NCBI RefSeq assembly: GCF_965200585.1
Contig: NZ_OZ241361.1
Origin: Bacterioplanoides sp965200585
GTDB lineage: Bacteria > Pseudomonadota > Gammaproteobacteria > Pseudomonadales > Oceanobacteraceae
Strand: one strand, 5' to 3'
Length of the DNA: 64,000 nt
Part shown: positions 8,650-16,663 of the stretch, piece by piece
Position numbering within the stretch: the stretch's first letter is position 1
Layout of the letters: the number at the start of each line of letters is the position of its first letter
Translations under genes and position numbers: made by a program
The notes under the pieces: model-generated
Told to the model about the DNA's origin: nothing
Seen by the model: the letters and a program-made list of their open reading frames with translations, nothing else
Database searches by the model: none

Positions 8650-9450
8650 TCAGAAGAACAACTTCTGCAGCTCTTCACCGGGTTCTTCAGCGCGCATAAA
8701 GGCTTCACCAACGAGGAAAGCATGAACGTTATGATCGCGCATCAGCTTCACGTCGTCCGGCACCAGAATACCGCTTTCTGTTACCAGTAAACGATCCGAC
8801 GGAACGTCTTTTAATAAGCCCAGCGTTGTATCTAAGGTCAACTCAAAGGTGTGCAGGTTACGATTATTAATACCCACCAGCGGCGTTGACAGCTTCAGCG
8901 CCGATTGCAGCTCTTCACCATCGTGTACTTCCACCAGCACGTCCATACCCAGCTCTTCTGCTAAGCCTGCCAGATCCTGTAATTGCATATCGCTTAACGC
9001 CGAAACAATTAACAAAATGCAGTCGGCATTTAATAAACGTGCTTCGTAGACGTGATACGGGTCGATTAAAAAGTCTTTGCGAATCACTGGCAGAGAGCAG
9101 GCATTACGAGCGGCGACCAAATAATCTTCATGACCTTTGAAATAGTCACGATCGGTTAATACCGATAAACAGGCCGCACCACCCTGCTCATACGATTCTG
9201 CGATTTTTTCTGGAATAAAGTTTTCGCGCAGCACACCTTTGGAAGGAGATGCTTTTTTAATTTCAGAAATAACGGCAGGTAATCCGGCATCCACTTTGGC
9301 TTTCATCGAGCGATAAAAACCACGCAGCTCAGATGCATCACGATCCGTTGCCTGCGCTTTAATTTCAGCTAATGGCAGAGTTTGGCTGCGTGCCGCAATT
9401 TCCTGCTCTTTGGTCGCCAGGATCTTTTTTAAAATAGTTGGAGTGTTCAT
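8650..9450 (-). CDS. trpC: Indole-3-glycerol phosphate synthase
   Basis: Converts carboxyphenylamino-deoxyribulose phosphate to indole-3-glycerol phosphate in tryptophan synthesis. The 266-aa TIM barrel shows SEIKKASPSKG, with the catalytic lysines of the family, then VIRKDFLID, LVEVHD, VGINNRNL and LVTESGI in the expected order. The ATG at 9450 gives a standard N terminus (MNTPTILKKILATKEQEI) and a 13-bp gap after trpD; an upstream in-frame start would overlap trpD. It is the last gene of trpEGDC. It is monofunctional, not fused to trpF as in E. coli. Confidence 0.97.
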   Translation of the reverse strand: MNTPTILKKILATKEQEIAARSQTLPLAEIKAQATDRDASELRGFYRSMKAKVDAGLPAVISEIKKASPSKGVLRENFIPEKIAESYEQGGAACLSVLTDRDYFKGHEDYLVAARNACSLPVIRKDFLIDPYHVYEARLLNADCILLIVSALSDMQLQDLAGLAEELGMDVLVEVHDGEELQSALKLSTPLVGINNRNLHTFELTLDTTLGLLKDVPSDRLLVTESGILVPDDVKLMRDHNVHAFLVGEAFMRAEEPGEELQKLFF

Positions 9451-9463
9451 ATTTTCTGCTCTG

Positions 9464-10510
9464 TTACGCCTGACCGTCTTCAACAATATAAGTTGAGAAA
9501 CTCACCAGCTCGAGAATTTTCTCATACGCCATGCCGCTATAGATAGCATCTTCCGCCATATCAACACCATCTTTAAAGCTGACCGCTAAGCCCGCGACAT
9601 AAATCGCTGCACCGGCATTAATCGCTAACATATCCGCTGCTTTTTTCGCCGCGTCGCTATCACGCTTACGTAATGCATTTTTAATTAACGCCAAACTTTC
9701 TTCAGCGCTGTTAACGCTCAGACCAGATAAATCCTGACGTTCCAGACCAACATCTTCAGGCTTAATTTCAAACTCTCGAATTTCGCCATTTTTTAATTCG
9801 CAGGCGTAAGTTTCCGTAGCCAGAGAAATTTCGTCCAAACCGTCTTTGGAGTGAACGACCATAATATGGCCCGCACCCAAGCGCTGTAATACTTCGGCAA
9901 CCGGGCGTACTAAGTCTTTACTGAAAACACCAATCAACTGGTTTTTTACGCCAGCCGGATTGGTCATCGGGCCAAGCACATTAAAAATAGTACGCAGACC
10001 TAACGCTTTACGCGGACCAATGGCGTGTTTCATCGCGCTATGGTGCTGCGGTGCAAACATAAAGCCGACACCCAGCTGATTAATACATTCGGCCACCTGA
10101 TCGGAATTTAACGCCAGATTAACACCCGCCGCTTCTAATAAGTCAGCACTGCCTGAGCTGGAAGACACACCACGATTACCATGCTTCGCCACATGCCCAC
10201 CAGCAGCTGCCACAATAAAAGAAGACGCACTGGAAACATTAAACAGATTGGCACCATCGCCCCCGGTACCAACAATATCGACTGCGTTATTGGCTTCGAC
10301 TTTTACACCACTGGCCAGTTCGCGCATCACGGTTACTGCACCAACAATTTCGTCGATGGTTTCACCTTTCATACGCAGGGCAACCAAAAACGCGCCGATT
10401 TGAGCGTCGTCGCATTCACCAGTCATAATCTGGCGCATAACCGCAGTCATTTCGTCAGTGGTTAAATCCTGTTGCTCAACCACACGGGCCAATGCTTGTT
10501 TAATGTCCAT
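9464..10510 (-). CDS. trpD: Anthranilate phosphoribosyltransferase
   Basis: Transfers phosphoribose from PRPP to anthranilate. The 348-aa product shows the PRPP-binding DIVGTGGDGANLFNVSS loop, the KHGNRGVSSSSGSADLLEA segment for anthranilate, and GPMTNPAG. It is a stand-alone enzyme, as in pseudomonads, not fused to the glutaminase as in E. coli. The gene lies between trpG (14-bp gap) and trpC (13-bp gap) and is certainly co-transcribed with them. Confidence 0.97.
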   Translation of the reverse strand: MDIKQALARVVEQQDLTTDEMTAVMRQIMTGECDDAQIGAFLVALRMKGETIDEIVGAVTVMRELASGVKVEANNAVDIVGTGGDGANLFNVSSASSFIVAAAGGHVAKHGNRGVSSSSGSADLLEAAGVNLALNSDQVAECINQLGVGFMFAPQHHSAMKHAIGPRKALGLRTIFNVLGPMTNPAGVKNQLIGVFSKDLVRPVAEVLQRLGAGHIMVVHSKDGLDEISLATETYACELKNGEIREFEIKPEDVGLERQDLSGLSVNSAEESLALIKNALRKRDSDAAKKAADMLAINAGAAIYVAGLAVSFKDGVDMAEDAIYSGMAYEKILELVSFSTYIVEDGQA

Positions 10511-10524
10511 GTTTTCTCCCGTGT

Positions 10525-11109
10525 TTAAATCGTGGTTTTTAGAAAATTAGCCAATAAATCATGGCCATGTTCGGTCAGAATGGATTCCGGGTGGAACTGC
10601 ACACCTTCAATCGCCAGTTCTTTATGACGCACACCCATAATTTCTTCCATACTGCCGTCTTCATTTTCGGTCCAGGCGGTAATTTCCAGGCACTCAGGAA
10701 TGGTGTCTTTATCAATCACCAGTGAGTGATAACGGGTGGCGTTATAACCTTCGGTTAATCCGGCAAATACCCCCGAATCTTTATGATGAATGGGTGAGGT
10801 TTTACCGTGCATCACCCGGCCGGCGCGAATAATGTCACCACCAAATGCCTGACCAATACTCTGATGGCCCAAACAAATACCGAGAATGGGTAATTTACCA
10901 GCAAAGTGTTTAATCGCCGCCATCGAAATACCCGCTTCGTTCGGGGTGCATGGCCCCGGCGAAATCACCAAATGGTCCGGATTTAAGGCTTCAATTTGTT
11001 CGATGGTAATTTCATCGTTACGAAACACTTTTACATCAGCGCCCAGCTCAGCAAAATACTGAACCACGTTGTAGGTAAACGAGTCGTAGTTATCAATCAT
11101 GACTAACAT
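10525..11109 (-). CDS. trpG: Anthranilate synthase component II (glutamine amidotransferase)
   Basis: Supplies ammonia from glutamine to TrpE. The 194-aa class I amidotransferase has an intact triad: Cys in GICLGHQSIGQAFGG, with His and Glu in VQFHPES. The N terminus MLVMIDNYDSFTYNVVQYF is canonical. GAGGAG precedes the ATG. It lies 18 bp after trpE. Homologues of this type can also serve PabB for folate synthesis; no pabB is seen here, so a dual role is possible but unproven. Confidence 0.96.
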   Translation of the reverse strand: MLVMIDNYDSFTYNVVQYFAELGADVKVFRNDEITIEQIEALNPDHLVISPGPCTPNEAGISMAAIKHFAGKLPILGICLGHQSIGQAFGGDIIRAGRVMHGKTSPIHHKDSGVFAGLTEGYNATRYHSLVIDKDTIPECLEITAWTENEDGSMEEIMGVRHKELAIEGVQFHPESILTEHGHDLLANFLKTTI

Positions 11110-11127
11110 AGTGTGTACTCCTCTGCC

Positions 11128-12615
11128 TTAATCCTGATCCAGTCCAGCTTCCGCCATGGCAACCGCACGGAACATCGCACGACCTTTATTCATGGTTTCT
11201 TTCCATTCCAGACGCGGCACAGAGTCCGCTACCACACCGGCGCCTGCCTGAATATTCAGCACGCCATCTTTAATCACTGCCGTACGGATCGCAATGGCGG
11301 TATCCATATTGCCGTTCCAGCTTAAATACCCCACAGCGCCGCCATAAACACCACGCTTGGTGGATTCAAATTCGTCGATAATTTCCATCGCCCGGATTTT
11401 AGGCGCACCACTTAAGGTGCCTGCCGGATGAACCGCACGTAATACGTCCATCGCGGTAATGCCATCTTTCACTTTGCCTTTGACGTTGGAAACAATGTGC
11501 ATCACATGGCTGTAGCGTTCGACCACCATTTGATCGGTCACTTCAACTTCGCCGGTTTGTGCCACACGACCAACATCGTTACGACCCAAATCGATCAGCA
11601 TTAAATGTTCAGCAATTTCTTTCGGGTCAGCTAATAATTCGGCTTCCAACGCCTGATCTTCTTCTTCGGTCTGGCCTCGGTAACGAGTACCGGCAATCGG
11701 GCGAACCGTGACTTCACCGTCTTCTAATCGTGCAAGAATTTCCGGAGAAGAACCCACCACGTGGAAATCCCCTAAGTTCAGGCAATACATATAAGGTGAA
11801 GGGTTTAATGTGCGTAATGCCCGATAAATATTCACCGGATCACCGGAATATGGCACCTGCATTCGCTGAGAAATCACACACTGCATAATGTCGCCGGATA
11901 ACACGTATTCTTTAATGTTATCCACCGCGTCCATAAATTCCTGCTCACCAAACAATGAGCGGAAATCACTTTCAGCAATTTCTTTCGGTTCTGCCAGAGG
12001 CTGACCAATTTCACCCTGATAGGGCGTACGAATTTGCTGGCGCAGTTGTTCAATACGTTGCTCGGCTTTTTCCAAGGCATTTTCAACCGCAGGATTGGCC
12101 ATCACAATTAAATGCAGTTTGCCACTGAGGTTATCGAACACCACCACTTCTTCCGACACCATCAATAAAATATCAGGAGTCTGCAGATCGTCTTTAGGGC
12201 AGGTCGCTTTTAGTTTAGGCTCAATATAACGAATGGTGTCATAGCCAAAATAACCCACTAAACCGCCGTCAAATTTCGGCAGGCCATCTAAAGTTGGTAC
12301 GTTAAATTGCTGCTGAAATTCGCTGATATATTGCAGCGGATCTTCCACCTCGAACTGTTCGGCGATGTTGCCGTCTTTTTCGATCTGAATTTGCTGACCA
12401 TACACCTTCAAGACTTCGCGGCAAGGTAAACCAATAATGGAATAGCGCCCCCACTTTTCACCGCCCTGTACCGACTCAAGCAGGTAGGTATAAGGCTGGG
12501 CAGCCAGTTTCAGAAAGGTTGTTAGTGGCGTATCAAGATCGGCCAACACCTGACGGGCGACCGGTATGCGGTTATAACCCTGCTCTGCCAGGGCCTGGAA
12601 TTGTTGCGGTGTCAT
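11128..12615 (-). CDS. trpE: Anthranilate synthase component I
   Basis: Chorismate to anthranilate; the first committed step of tryptophan synthesis. The 495-aa product has the N-terminal regulatory domain, including LLESVQGGEKWGRYS near residue 45 for tryptophan feedback binding, and the C-terminal chorismate-binding fold with PSPYMYCL, RPIAGTRYRG, HLMLIDLGRNDVGRV and HPAGTLSGAPK. First gene of trpEGDC. A leader of about 170 bases upstream has a promoter, a short open frame with one Trp codon, and a small hairpin with T5, listed separately. Confidence 0.97.
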   Translation of the reverse strand: MTPQQFQALAEQGYNRIPVARQVLADLDTPLTTFLKLAAQPYTYLLESVQGGEKWGRYSIIGLPCREVLKVYGQQIQIEKDGNIAEQFEVEDPLQYISEFQQQFNVPTLDGLPKFDGGLVGYFGYDTIRYIEPKLKATCPKDDLQTPDILLMVSEEVVVFDNLSGKLHLIVMANPAVENALEKAEQRIEQLRQQIRTPYQGEIGQPLAEPKEIAESDFRSLFGEQEFMDAVDNIKEYVLSGDIMQCVISQRMQVPYSGDPVNIYRALRTLNPSPYMYCLNLGDFHVVGSSPEILARLEDGEVTVRPIAGTRYRGQTEEEDQALEAELLADPKEIAEHLMLIDLGRNDVGRVAQTGEVEVTDQMVVERYSHVMHIVSNVKGKVKDGITAMDVLRAVHPAGTLSGAPKIRAMEIIDEFESTKRGVYGGAVGYLSWNGNMDTAIAIRTAVIKDGVLNIQAGAGVVADSVPRLEWKETMNKGRAMFRAVAMAEAGLDQD

Positions 12616-12650
12616 AAAAAACCTTTGGAGACTTGTTTGTTAACACAGTG

Positions 12651-12672
12651 AAAAACAGCCATATGCGGGCTG
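12651..12672 (-). terminator. Possible attenuator hairpin in the trpE leader
   Basis: On the minus strand CAGCC-CGCATAT-GGCTG is followed directly by TTTTT, 35 bp before the trpE start. The stem is only 5 bp. A second, perfect 7-bp hairpin (GGGTCAG-CAT-CTGACCC, 12705-12721) lies upstream, inside the candidate leader peptide. The arrangement fits attenuation but is weaker than in enteric bacteria. Confidence 0.35.
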
Positions 12673-12690
12673 CACAGAAGGTTTACTGCG

Positions 12691-12753
12691 TTAATACCAT
12701 CGCTGGGTCAGATGCTGACCCTGCTGTAACGGGCGGTTATATTGGAAAAACAC
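12691..12753 (-). CDS. Candidate trp leader peptide (20 aa)
   Basis: A GTG-started frame of 20 codons ends in RWY-stop, with a single Trp codon at position 19, about 20 bases before the small terminator-like hairpin. CGGAG lies six bases before the GTG. It lies inside the predicted trpE transcript. One Trp codon rather than a WW pair makes this uncertain; chance occurrence is quite possible. Confidence 0.3.
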   Translation of the reverse strand: MFFQYNRPLQQGQHLTQRWY

Positions 12754-12795
12754 CGCGATCTCCGATAATCAGGGGAAATGTGATTGGGTAGCCGA

Positions 12796-12823
12796 ACTAT
12801 ACCAGATAAGGCGCTTGCGACAA
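12796..12823 (-). promoter_or_regulatory. Probable trpE promoter
   Basis: Minus-strand TTGTCG (12818-12823), a 16-bp spacer and TATAGT (12796-12801) make a good sigma-70 promoter. It gives a trpE leader of about 170 bases. Confidence 0.5.
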
Positions 12824-12859
12824 GACCAGATAAAACGTGAGCGAAATCGGCTGGCACGG

Positions 12860-13528
12860 TTACTCACGCCAATCGAGGCAGGGCCAGTGTCGTTGTGAGG
12901 CAACCGTGCGGAGTTTGTTATTTGGATTCAGCACCACTGGCTGGGCAACCTGCTCCAGCAAGGGAATATCGGAGTGGCTGTCGGTGTAAAACGCAGCATC
13001 GCCAAAACTCAGGCCACGCTCCTTTAAAAACTGCTGCGCCAGCTCAACCTTGCCATCGCCGTAACACATTGGCTGTTGCAGCCCACTAATCTCGCCATCC
13101 GTTTGCGCCAAGCGATTACTGATCACGTGAGGAATGCCCAGTGCGTTAGCATAAGCGCGGGCAATCACATCATCCGAGCCGGTAATCATAACCAGTTCGG
13201 TTCCCTGTCGCTTATAGGCAAATAACAAGGAAGCCGCTTGTGGGTATATATGGAAGTTGCCGCGTTCCTGAAAAAAATCATCCACACGCTGCTGATACTC
13301 AGCCAGTGTCATACCACGAGTGCGGATACGATAATAATTAGATAGTCGGGCGTGGGTGACCTTGCCTTTTTTATAGGCACGATACAGAGATGCCAAAGCC
13401 TGCATAGCTTCAACCATGGCCCAGCGCTCACGTTTGAAACGCCATTTAATCCACAGACTGCTGGCATCTTTGTTAATCAGAGAATCGTCGAGATCAAAAA
13501 AGACTACCGGCAGATTGTATACCTGCAT
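12860..13528 (-). CDS. HAD-IB family phosphatase
   Basis: The 222-aa haloacid-dehalogenase-fold hydrolase has motif I FFDLDDSLIN (nucleophile and acid/base Asp pair), motif II VMITGS, and motif III/IV with the conserved Lys in GDGKVELA and SHSDIPLL. This matches the SerB-like HAD-IB subfamily of phosphomonoesterases. The substrate cannot be told from sequence. It is oriented like trpE but is separated from it by a promoter, and lies 36 bp downstream of the OGFr-like gene, with which it may be co-transcribed. Confidence 0.88.
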   Translation of the reverse strand: MQVYNLPVVFFDLDDSLINKDASSLWIKWRFKRERWAMVEAMQALASLYRAYKKGKVTHARLSNYYRIRTRGMTLAEYQQRVDDFFQERGNFHIYPQAASLLFAYKRQGTELVMITGSDDVIARAYANALGIPHVISNRLAQTDGEISGLQQPMCYGDGKVELAQQFLKERGLSFGDAAFYTDSHSDIPLLEQVAQPVVLNPNNKLRTVASQRHWPCLDWRE

Positions 13529-13564
13529 TCGGGCATGCTCGCTGTAAATGAGCGGTGAAGGTTA

Positions 13565-14089
13565 TCACAGGCTGCTATCAACCCCCAGCGCAGCCAGGCG
13601 CCAATGGCTCAGAGTGGCAGCTGAAATCGCATCAGGATACGCCACCGCAAGCTGCTGTAAGCCCTGCCATACAGCACTGGCATGGGTGTCCATACCAAAC
13701 AGTTTGAGCGATGCCAGTATTCTGGTCAGGCGTTTATGGTTATGGTTGTCCGGTGTCATCCAGTGAAACTGGGCCACATCTTCTGGCACCAGCAATTCAA
13801 ACCCTTGCGGAGTTTCACGCAGCACCACACCATAAAACTCCAGCATACGCAGCAAAGCCCGGTGCAGTTCCAGCTGCAGTTCATAATTATTCTGAAACTC
13901 AAGCGCCACATGCTCAGAAACAACCGGCGCTTCGGGGTTATAAGCACTGGGGCTGGTCAGCGGAAATAACCACTGAATGTAATCATGACAGCTTTCCAGC
14001 TCATTATCAGAGAAAGCCAGAATACCCGATAAGGTTCTGCCACGATGATCAGTGCGTGCGCCCGAATAGAAGGCTATTAAAGGGTGCAT
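13565..14089 (-). CDS. OGFr-domain (opioid growth factor receptor-like) protein
   Basis: The 174-aa soluble product resembles the conserved N-terminal region of opioid growth factor receptor proteins. The tell-tale stretch is IAFYSGARTDHRGRTLSGIL, followed by LESCHDYIQWLFPL and an APVVSEHVALEF segment (residues 5 to about 65). Bacterial copies of this domain are known, but their role is not. No signal peptide or membrane segment. It lies upstream of the HAD phosphatase on the same strand (36-bp gap), so the two may be an operon. The assignment rests on motif memory. Confidence 0.75.
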   Translation of the reverse strand: MHPLIAFYSGARTDHRGRTLSGILAFSDNELESCHDYIQWLFPLTSPSAYNPEAPVVSEHVALEFQNNYELQLELHRALLRMLEFYGVVLRETPQGFELLVPEDVAQFHWMTPDNHNHKRLTRILASLKLFGMDTHASAVWQGLQQLAVAYPDAISAATLSHWRLAALGVDSSL

Positions 14090-14263
14090 AGTCTGCTCAC
14101 ATAATCCATATCAGCATCCAGTATAGACAGAAAACCATAGCTGACAGCTTCCTCAAAACAAAAGTACAGGAAGTTGTATTGCCTTATAAATAGTTGACCT
14201 AAGGCATGGTCATCATCCCCGGAATCATCCATTCTTAAATGGAACCTAACAAAAGGAGCGACC

Positions 14264-14608
14264 ATGAAAGGTTTGGAAATCAGCTTTCGCGACATCGAAC
14301 ACTCAGACGGTATTGAGCAAACCATTCGGGAGAAAACCAATAAGTTAACCGCCACCTTTGATAACATCACAGGCATTCGGGCGGTGGTTGCCATGCCCCA
14401 TAATCACAGCAACAAGGGTAAATTAGCGCATGTATCGCTGGAGATTGGCTTGCCGGGAGAAACCGTTGCCATCACCAACGATAACCATGACAACACCGAC
14501 CATGAAGATATGTATGTTGCGGTGCGTGACGCGTTTGATAAAGCGCAGCGTAAGATCCGCAAGATTCACGACAAACGTGTCGATAAAAACCGTCGCATGA
14601 CGGCATAA
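14264..14608 (+). CDS. hpf: Ribosome hibernation promoting factor / sigma-54 modulation family
   Basis: Cytoplasmic ribosome-binding protein that shuts down idle ribosomes. The 114-aa product has the HPF/YfiA fold: N-terminal EISFRDIEHSDGIEQTIREKTNKL, a central strand region, and C-terminal DMYVAVRDAFDKAQRKIRKIHDK, with a basic tail KRVDKNRRM. The length fits short HPF or RaiA, not the long form with a dimerisation domain. AAAGGAG precedes the ATG. It stands away from the usual rpoN-hpf-ptsN locus and ends at a strong terminator, so it is a single-gene unit and possibly a paralogue. Confidence 0.88.
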   Translation: MKGLEISFRDIEHSDGIEQTIREKTNKLTATFDNITGIRAVVAMPHNHSNKGKLAHVSLEIGLPGETVAITNDNHDNTDHEDMYVAVRDAFDKAQRKIRKIHDKRVDKNRRMTA

Positions 14609-14655
14609 GTTATTTGTACTGAGTACAGAAGCGGATAAATCCGACATCCGCAAAC

Positions 14656-14686
14656 AAAAAAGCCACCCGACAGAGGTGGCTTTTTT
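14656..14686. terminator. Bidirectional terminator between hpf and acyl-CoA dehydrogenase
   Basis: AAAAAAGCCACC and GGTGGCTTTTTT pair perfectly over 12 bp around a 7-base loop. A T6 tract follows the stem on both strands, so it can serve both converging genes. Confidence 0.92.
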
Positions 14687-14709
14687 GATTCCGAGATCAG
14701 AAACGCGTA

Positions 14710-16500
14710 TTAAGCCGTTTCAAACATCTCTTCTTCCAGCTCGAACAAGGACTCAGAACCGCCTTTCACAGCAGCTGTCAGACCAATGTAACGTGGCAGC
14801 AGACGCTTAACGTAGAAGCGTGCAGTCGATACTTTCGCCTGGTAGAACTTGTCGTCTTGCTTATCCAGCGCAACAGCAGCCATCTTCGCCCACATGTAAG
14901 CCAGAGCGGTGTAACCAAATACCATCAGGTATTCAACCGATGCCGCACCGATTTCGTTTGGATTGCCTTGTGCACGATCAATAACCCACTGGGTCAGGTC
15001 GTTCAGGTTTTCCAGAGCGGCTTTCAGAGGCTCGATGAACTCAGCCATCGCTTCGTTACCTGCCTGAGACGCAACGAATTCGTTGATGTCGTCTTCAAAC
15101 AGTTTAAAGAACGCGCCATTGTTACCCACAATCTTACGGCCCATCAGATCCAGTGCCTGGATACCGTTGGTGCCTTCGTAGATTTGAGTAATACGGATAT
15201 CACGAACGTGTTGCTCCTGGCCCCACTCACGGATAAAGCCGTGACCACCAAATACCTGCTGGCCTGCAATTGCAGATTCCAGAGCATTGTCAGTCAGGAA
15301 GGCTTTAGCAACAGGAGTCAGCAGTGCCAGCATCGCACTAGCGTGCTTCTTCTGCTCAGCGTCGTCAGAGAACTTAGCAATGTCTAACCACTTAGCAACG
15401 TAAGTGGAGAATGCACGGCCGCCTTCAGTCAGAGCACGAGAGGTCAACAGCATACGACGTACATCCGGGTGTACGATGATTGGGTCAGCTGCTTTATCTT
15501 TTGCCTGAGCACCGGTAGGCGCACGGGATTGGATACGGTCACGTGCGTATTCAACCGCGTTCTGGTAAGACGCTTCAGCCGCGCCAATACCCTGGATACC
15601 AACACCCAGACGCTCGTAGTTCATCATAGTGAACATCGCTGCCAGGCCCTGGTTTTCTTCACCAACCAGCCAGCCTTTAGCGCCGTCGAAGTTCATCACA
15701 CAGGTAGCAGAACCTTTAATACCCATTTTGTGTTCGATAGAACCACAACCCATGGTGTTGCGCTCGCCTAAAGAACCGTCTTCGTTCACCAGGAACTTAG
15801 GTACTAAGAACAGGGAAATACCTTTAGGGCCTGCTGGTGCATCTGGCAGCTTTGCCAGTACCAGGTGAATGATGTTCTCAGCCATGTCGTGCTCGCCCCA
15901 AGTAATGAAGATCTTGGTGCCAGTTACGTCGAATGAGCCATCGGCATTCGGAGCGGCTTTGGTGCGGATAATACCTAAGTCAGTACCCGCGTGAGGTTCG
16001 GTCAGGTCCATCGCACCTGCCCATACACCGGAATACATGTTTGGCAGATACTTCTCTTTCAGTTCCTGAGAACCGTGAGCATTCAGAGACAGACAAGCGC
16101 CTGCAGTCAGCATCGGTGCCAGGCCAAAGGCCATGTTAGCGCCCTGAACCATTTCTTCCATCTGGCCAACCAGAGTTTTTGGCATGCCCATGCCACCAAA
16201 CTCAGGGTTACCACCCAGACCGTTCAGACCTGCTTCAACGTAAGTCTGATAAGCTTCTTTGAAGCCTGGAGCAGCGGTAACTTCGCCGTCTTTCCAGGTA
16301 GAGCCCTGCTCGTCACCTTCGCGGTTAATCGGTGCCAGAACCTGGCTGGCGATTTTGCCACATTCTTCCAGGATCGCTTCGGCGGTTTCTACATCCACCA
16401 CACCTTCCAGACCCGCTAACGAACTCCACAGTTTGTCAGCTTCAAAAACTTCGTTCAGGACAAAGCGCATGTCGCGCAATGGTGCCTTATATTCTGCCAT
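14710..16500 (-). CDS. Acyl-CoA dehydrogenase, FadE/DmdC-type (four-domain)
   Basis: FAD enzyme for the first step of beta-oxidation. The 596-aa product has the N-terminal helical domain, the middle FAD domain (LTEPHAGTDLGIIRTKA and GTKIFITWGEH), the C-terminal helical domain with the catalytic Glu in QIYEGTNGIQALDLMGRK, and the extra C-terminal domain of long FadE-like enzymes. Proteins of this architecture are often labelled 3-methylthiopropionyl-CoA dehydrogenase (DmdC), or FadE1/FadE2 in Pseudomonas; sequence alone does not fix the chain length. It is a tandem paralogue of the gene at 16664 but has its own terminator. Confidence 0.93.
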   Translation of the reverse strand: MAEYKAPLRDMRFVLNEVFEADKLWSSLAGLEGVVDVETAEAILEECGKIASQVLAPINREGDEQGSTWKDGEVTAAPGFKEAYQTYVEAGLNGLGGNPEFGGMGMPKTLVGQMEEMVQGANMAFGLAPMLTAGACLSLNAHGSQELKEKYLPNMYSGVWAGAMDLTEPHAGTDLGIIRTKAAPNADGSFDVTGTKIFITWGEHDMAENIIHLVLAKLPDAPAGPKGISLFLVPKFLVNEDGSLGERNTMGCGSIEHKMGIKGSATCVMNFDGAKGWLVGEENQGLAAMFTMMNYERLGVGIQGIGAAEASYQNAVEYARDRIQSRAPTGAQAKDKAADPIIVHPDVRRMLLTSRALTEGGRAFSTYVAKWLDIAKFSDDAEQKKHASAMLALLTPVAKAFLTDNALESAIAGQQVFGGHGFIREWGQEQHVRDIRITQIYEGTNGIQALDLMGRKIVGNNGAFFKLFEDDINEFVASQAGNEAMAEFIEPLKAALENLNDLTQWVIDRAQGNPNEIGAASVEYLMVFGYTALAYMWAKMAAVALDKQDDKFYQAKVSTARFYVKRLLPRYIGLTAAVKGGSESLFELEEEMFETA

Positions 16501-16606
16501 GATTCACCTCGTGTAGATTGTTCGTTTTGTCATTGGCTCCAGCGACGCCAATCAACAAAACGCCGCTATTGTAACGGCTGAAATCAAATTGCCTATACCC
16601 AAATGC

Positions 16607-16645
16607 AAAAAACCGCGCCAACACGCAGGTGAGGCACGGTTTTTT
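16607..16645 (-). terminator. Terminator between the two acyl-CoA dehydrogenase genes
   Basis: AAAAAACCGCGCC and GGCACGGTTTTTT pair with one mismatch around a 14-base loop; the minus strand ends in a T6 tract. It separates the tandem paralogues, so the downstream gene needs its own promoter or read-through. Confidence 0.8.
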
Positions 16646-16663
16646 AATCAAAATCCGGTGTTA

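Noticed and set aside
14077..14394. 105-aa minus-strand frame overlapping hpf
   Set aside because: It is antisense to the start of hpf, has no recognisable motif or ribosome site, and ends in the start region of the OGFr-like gene.
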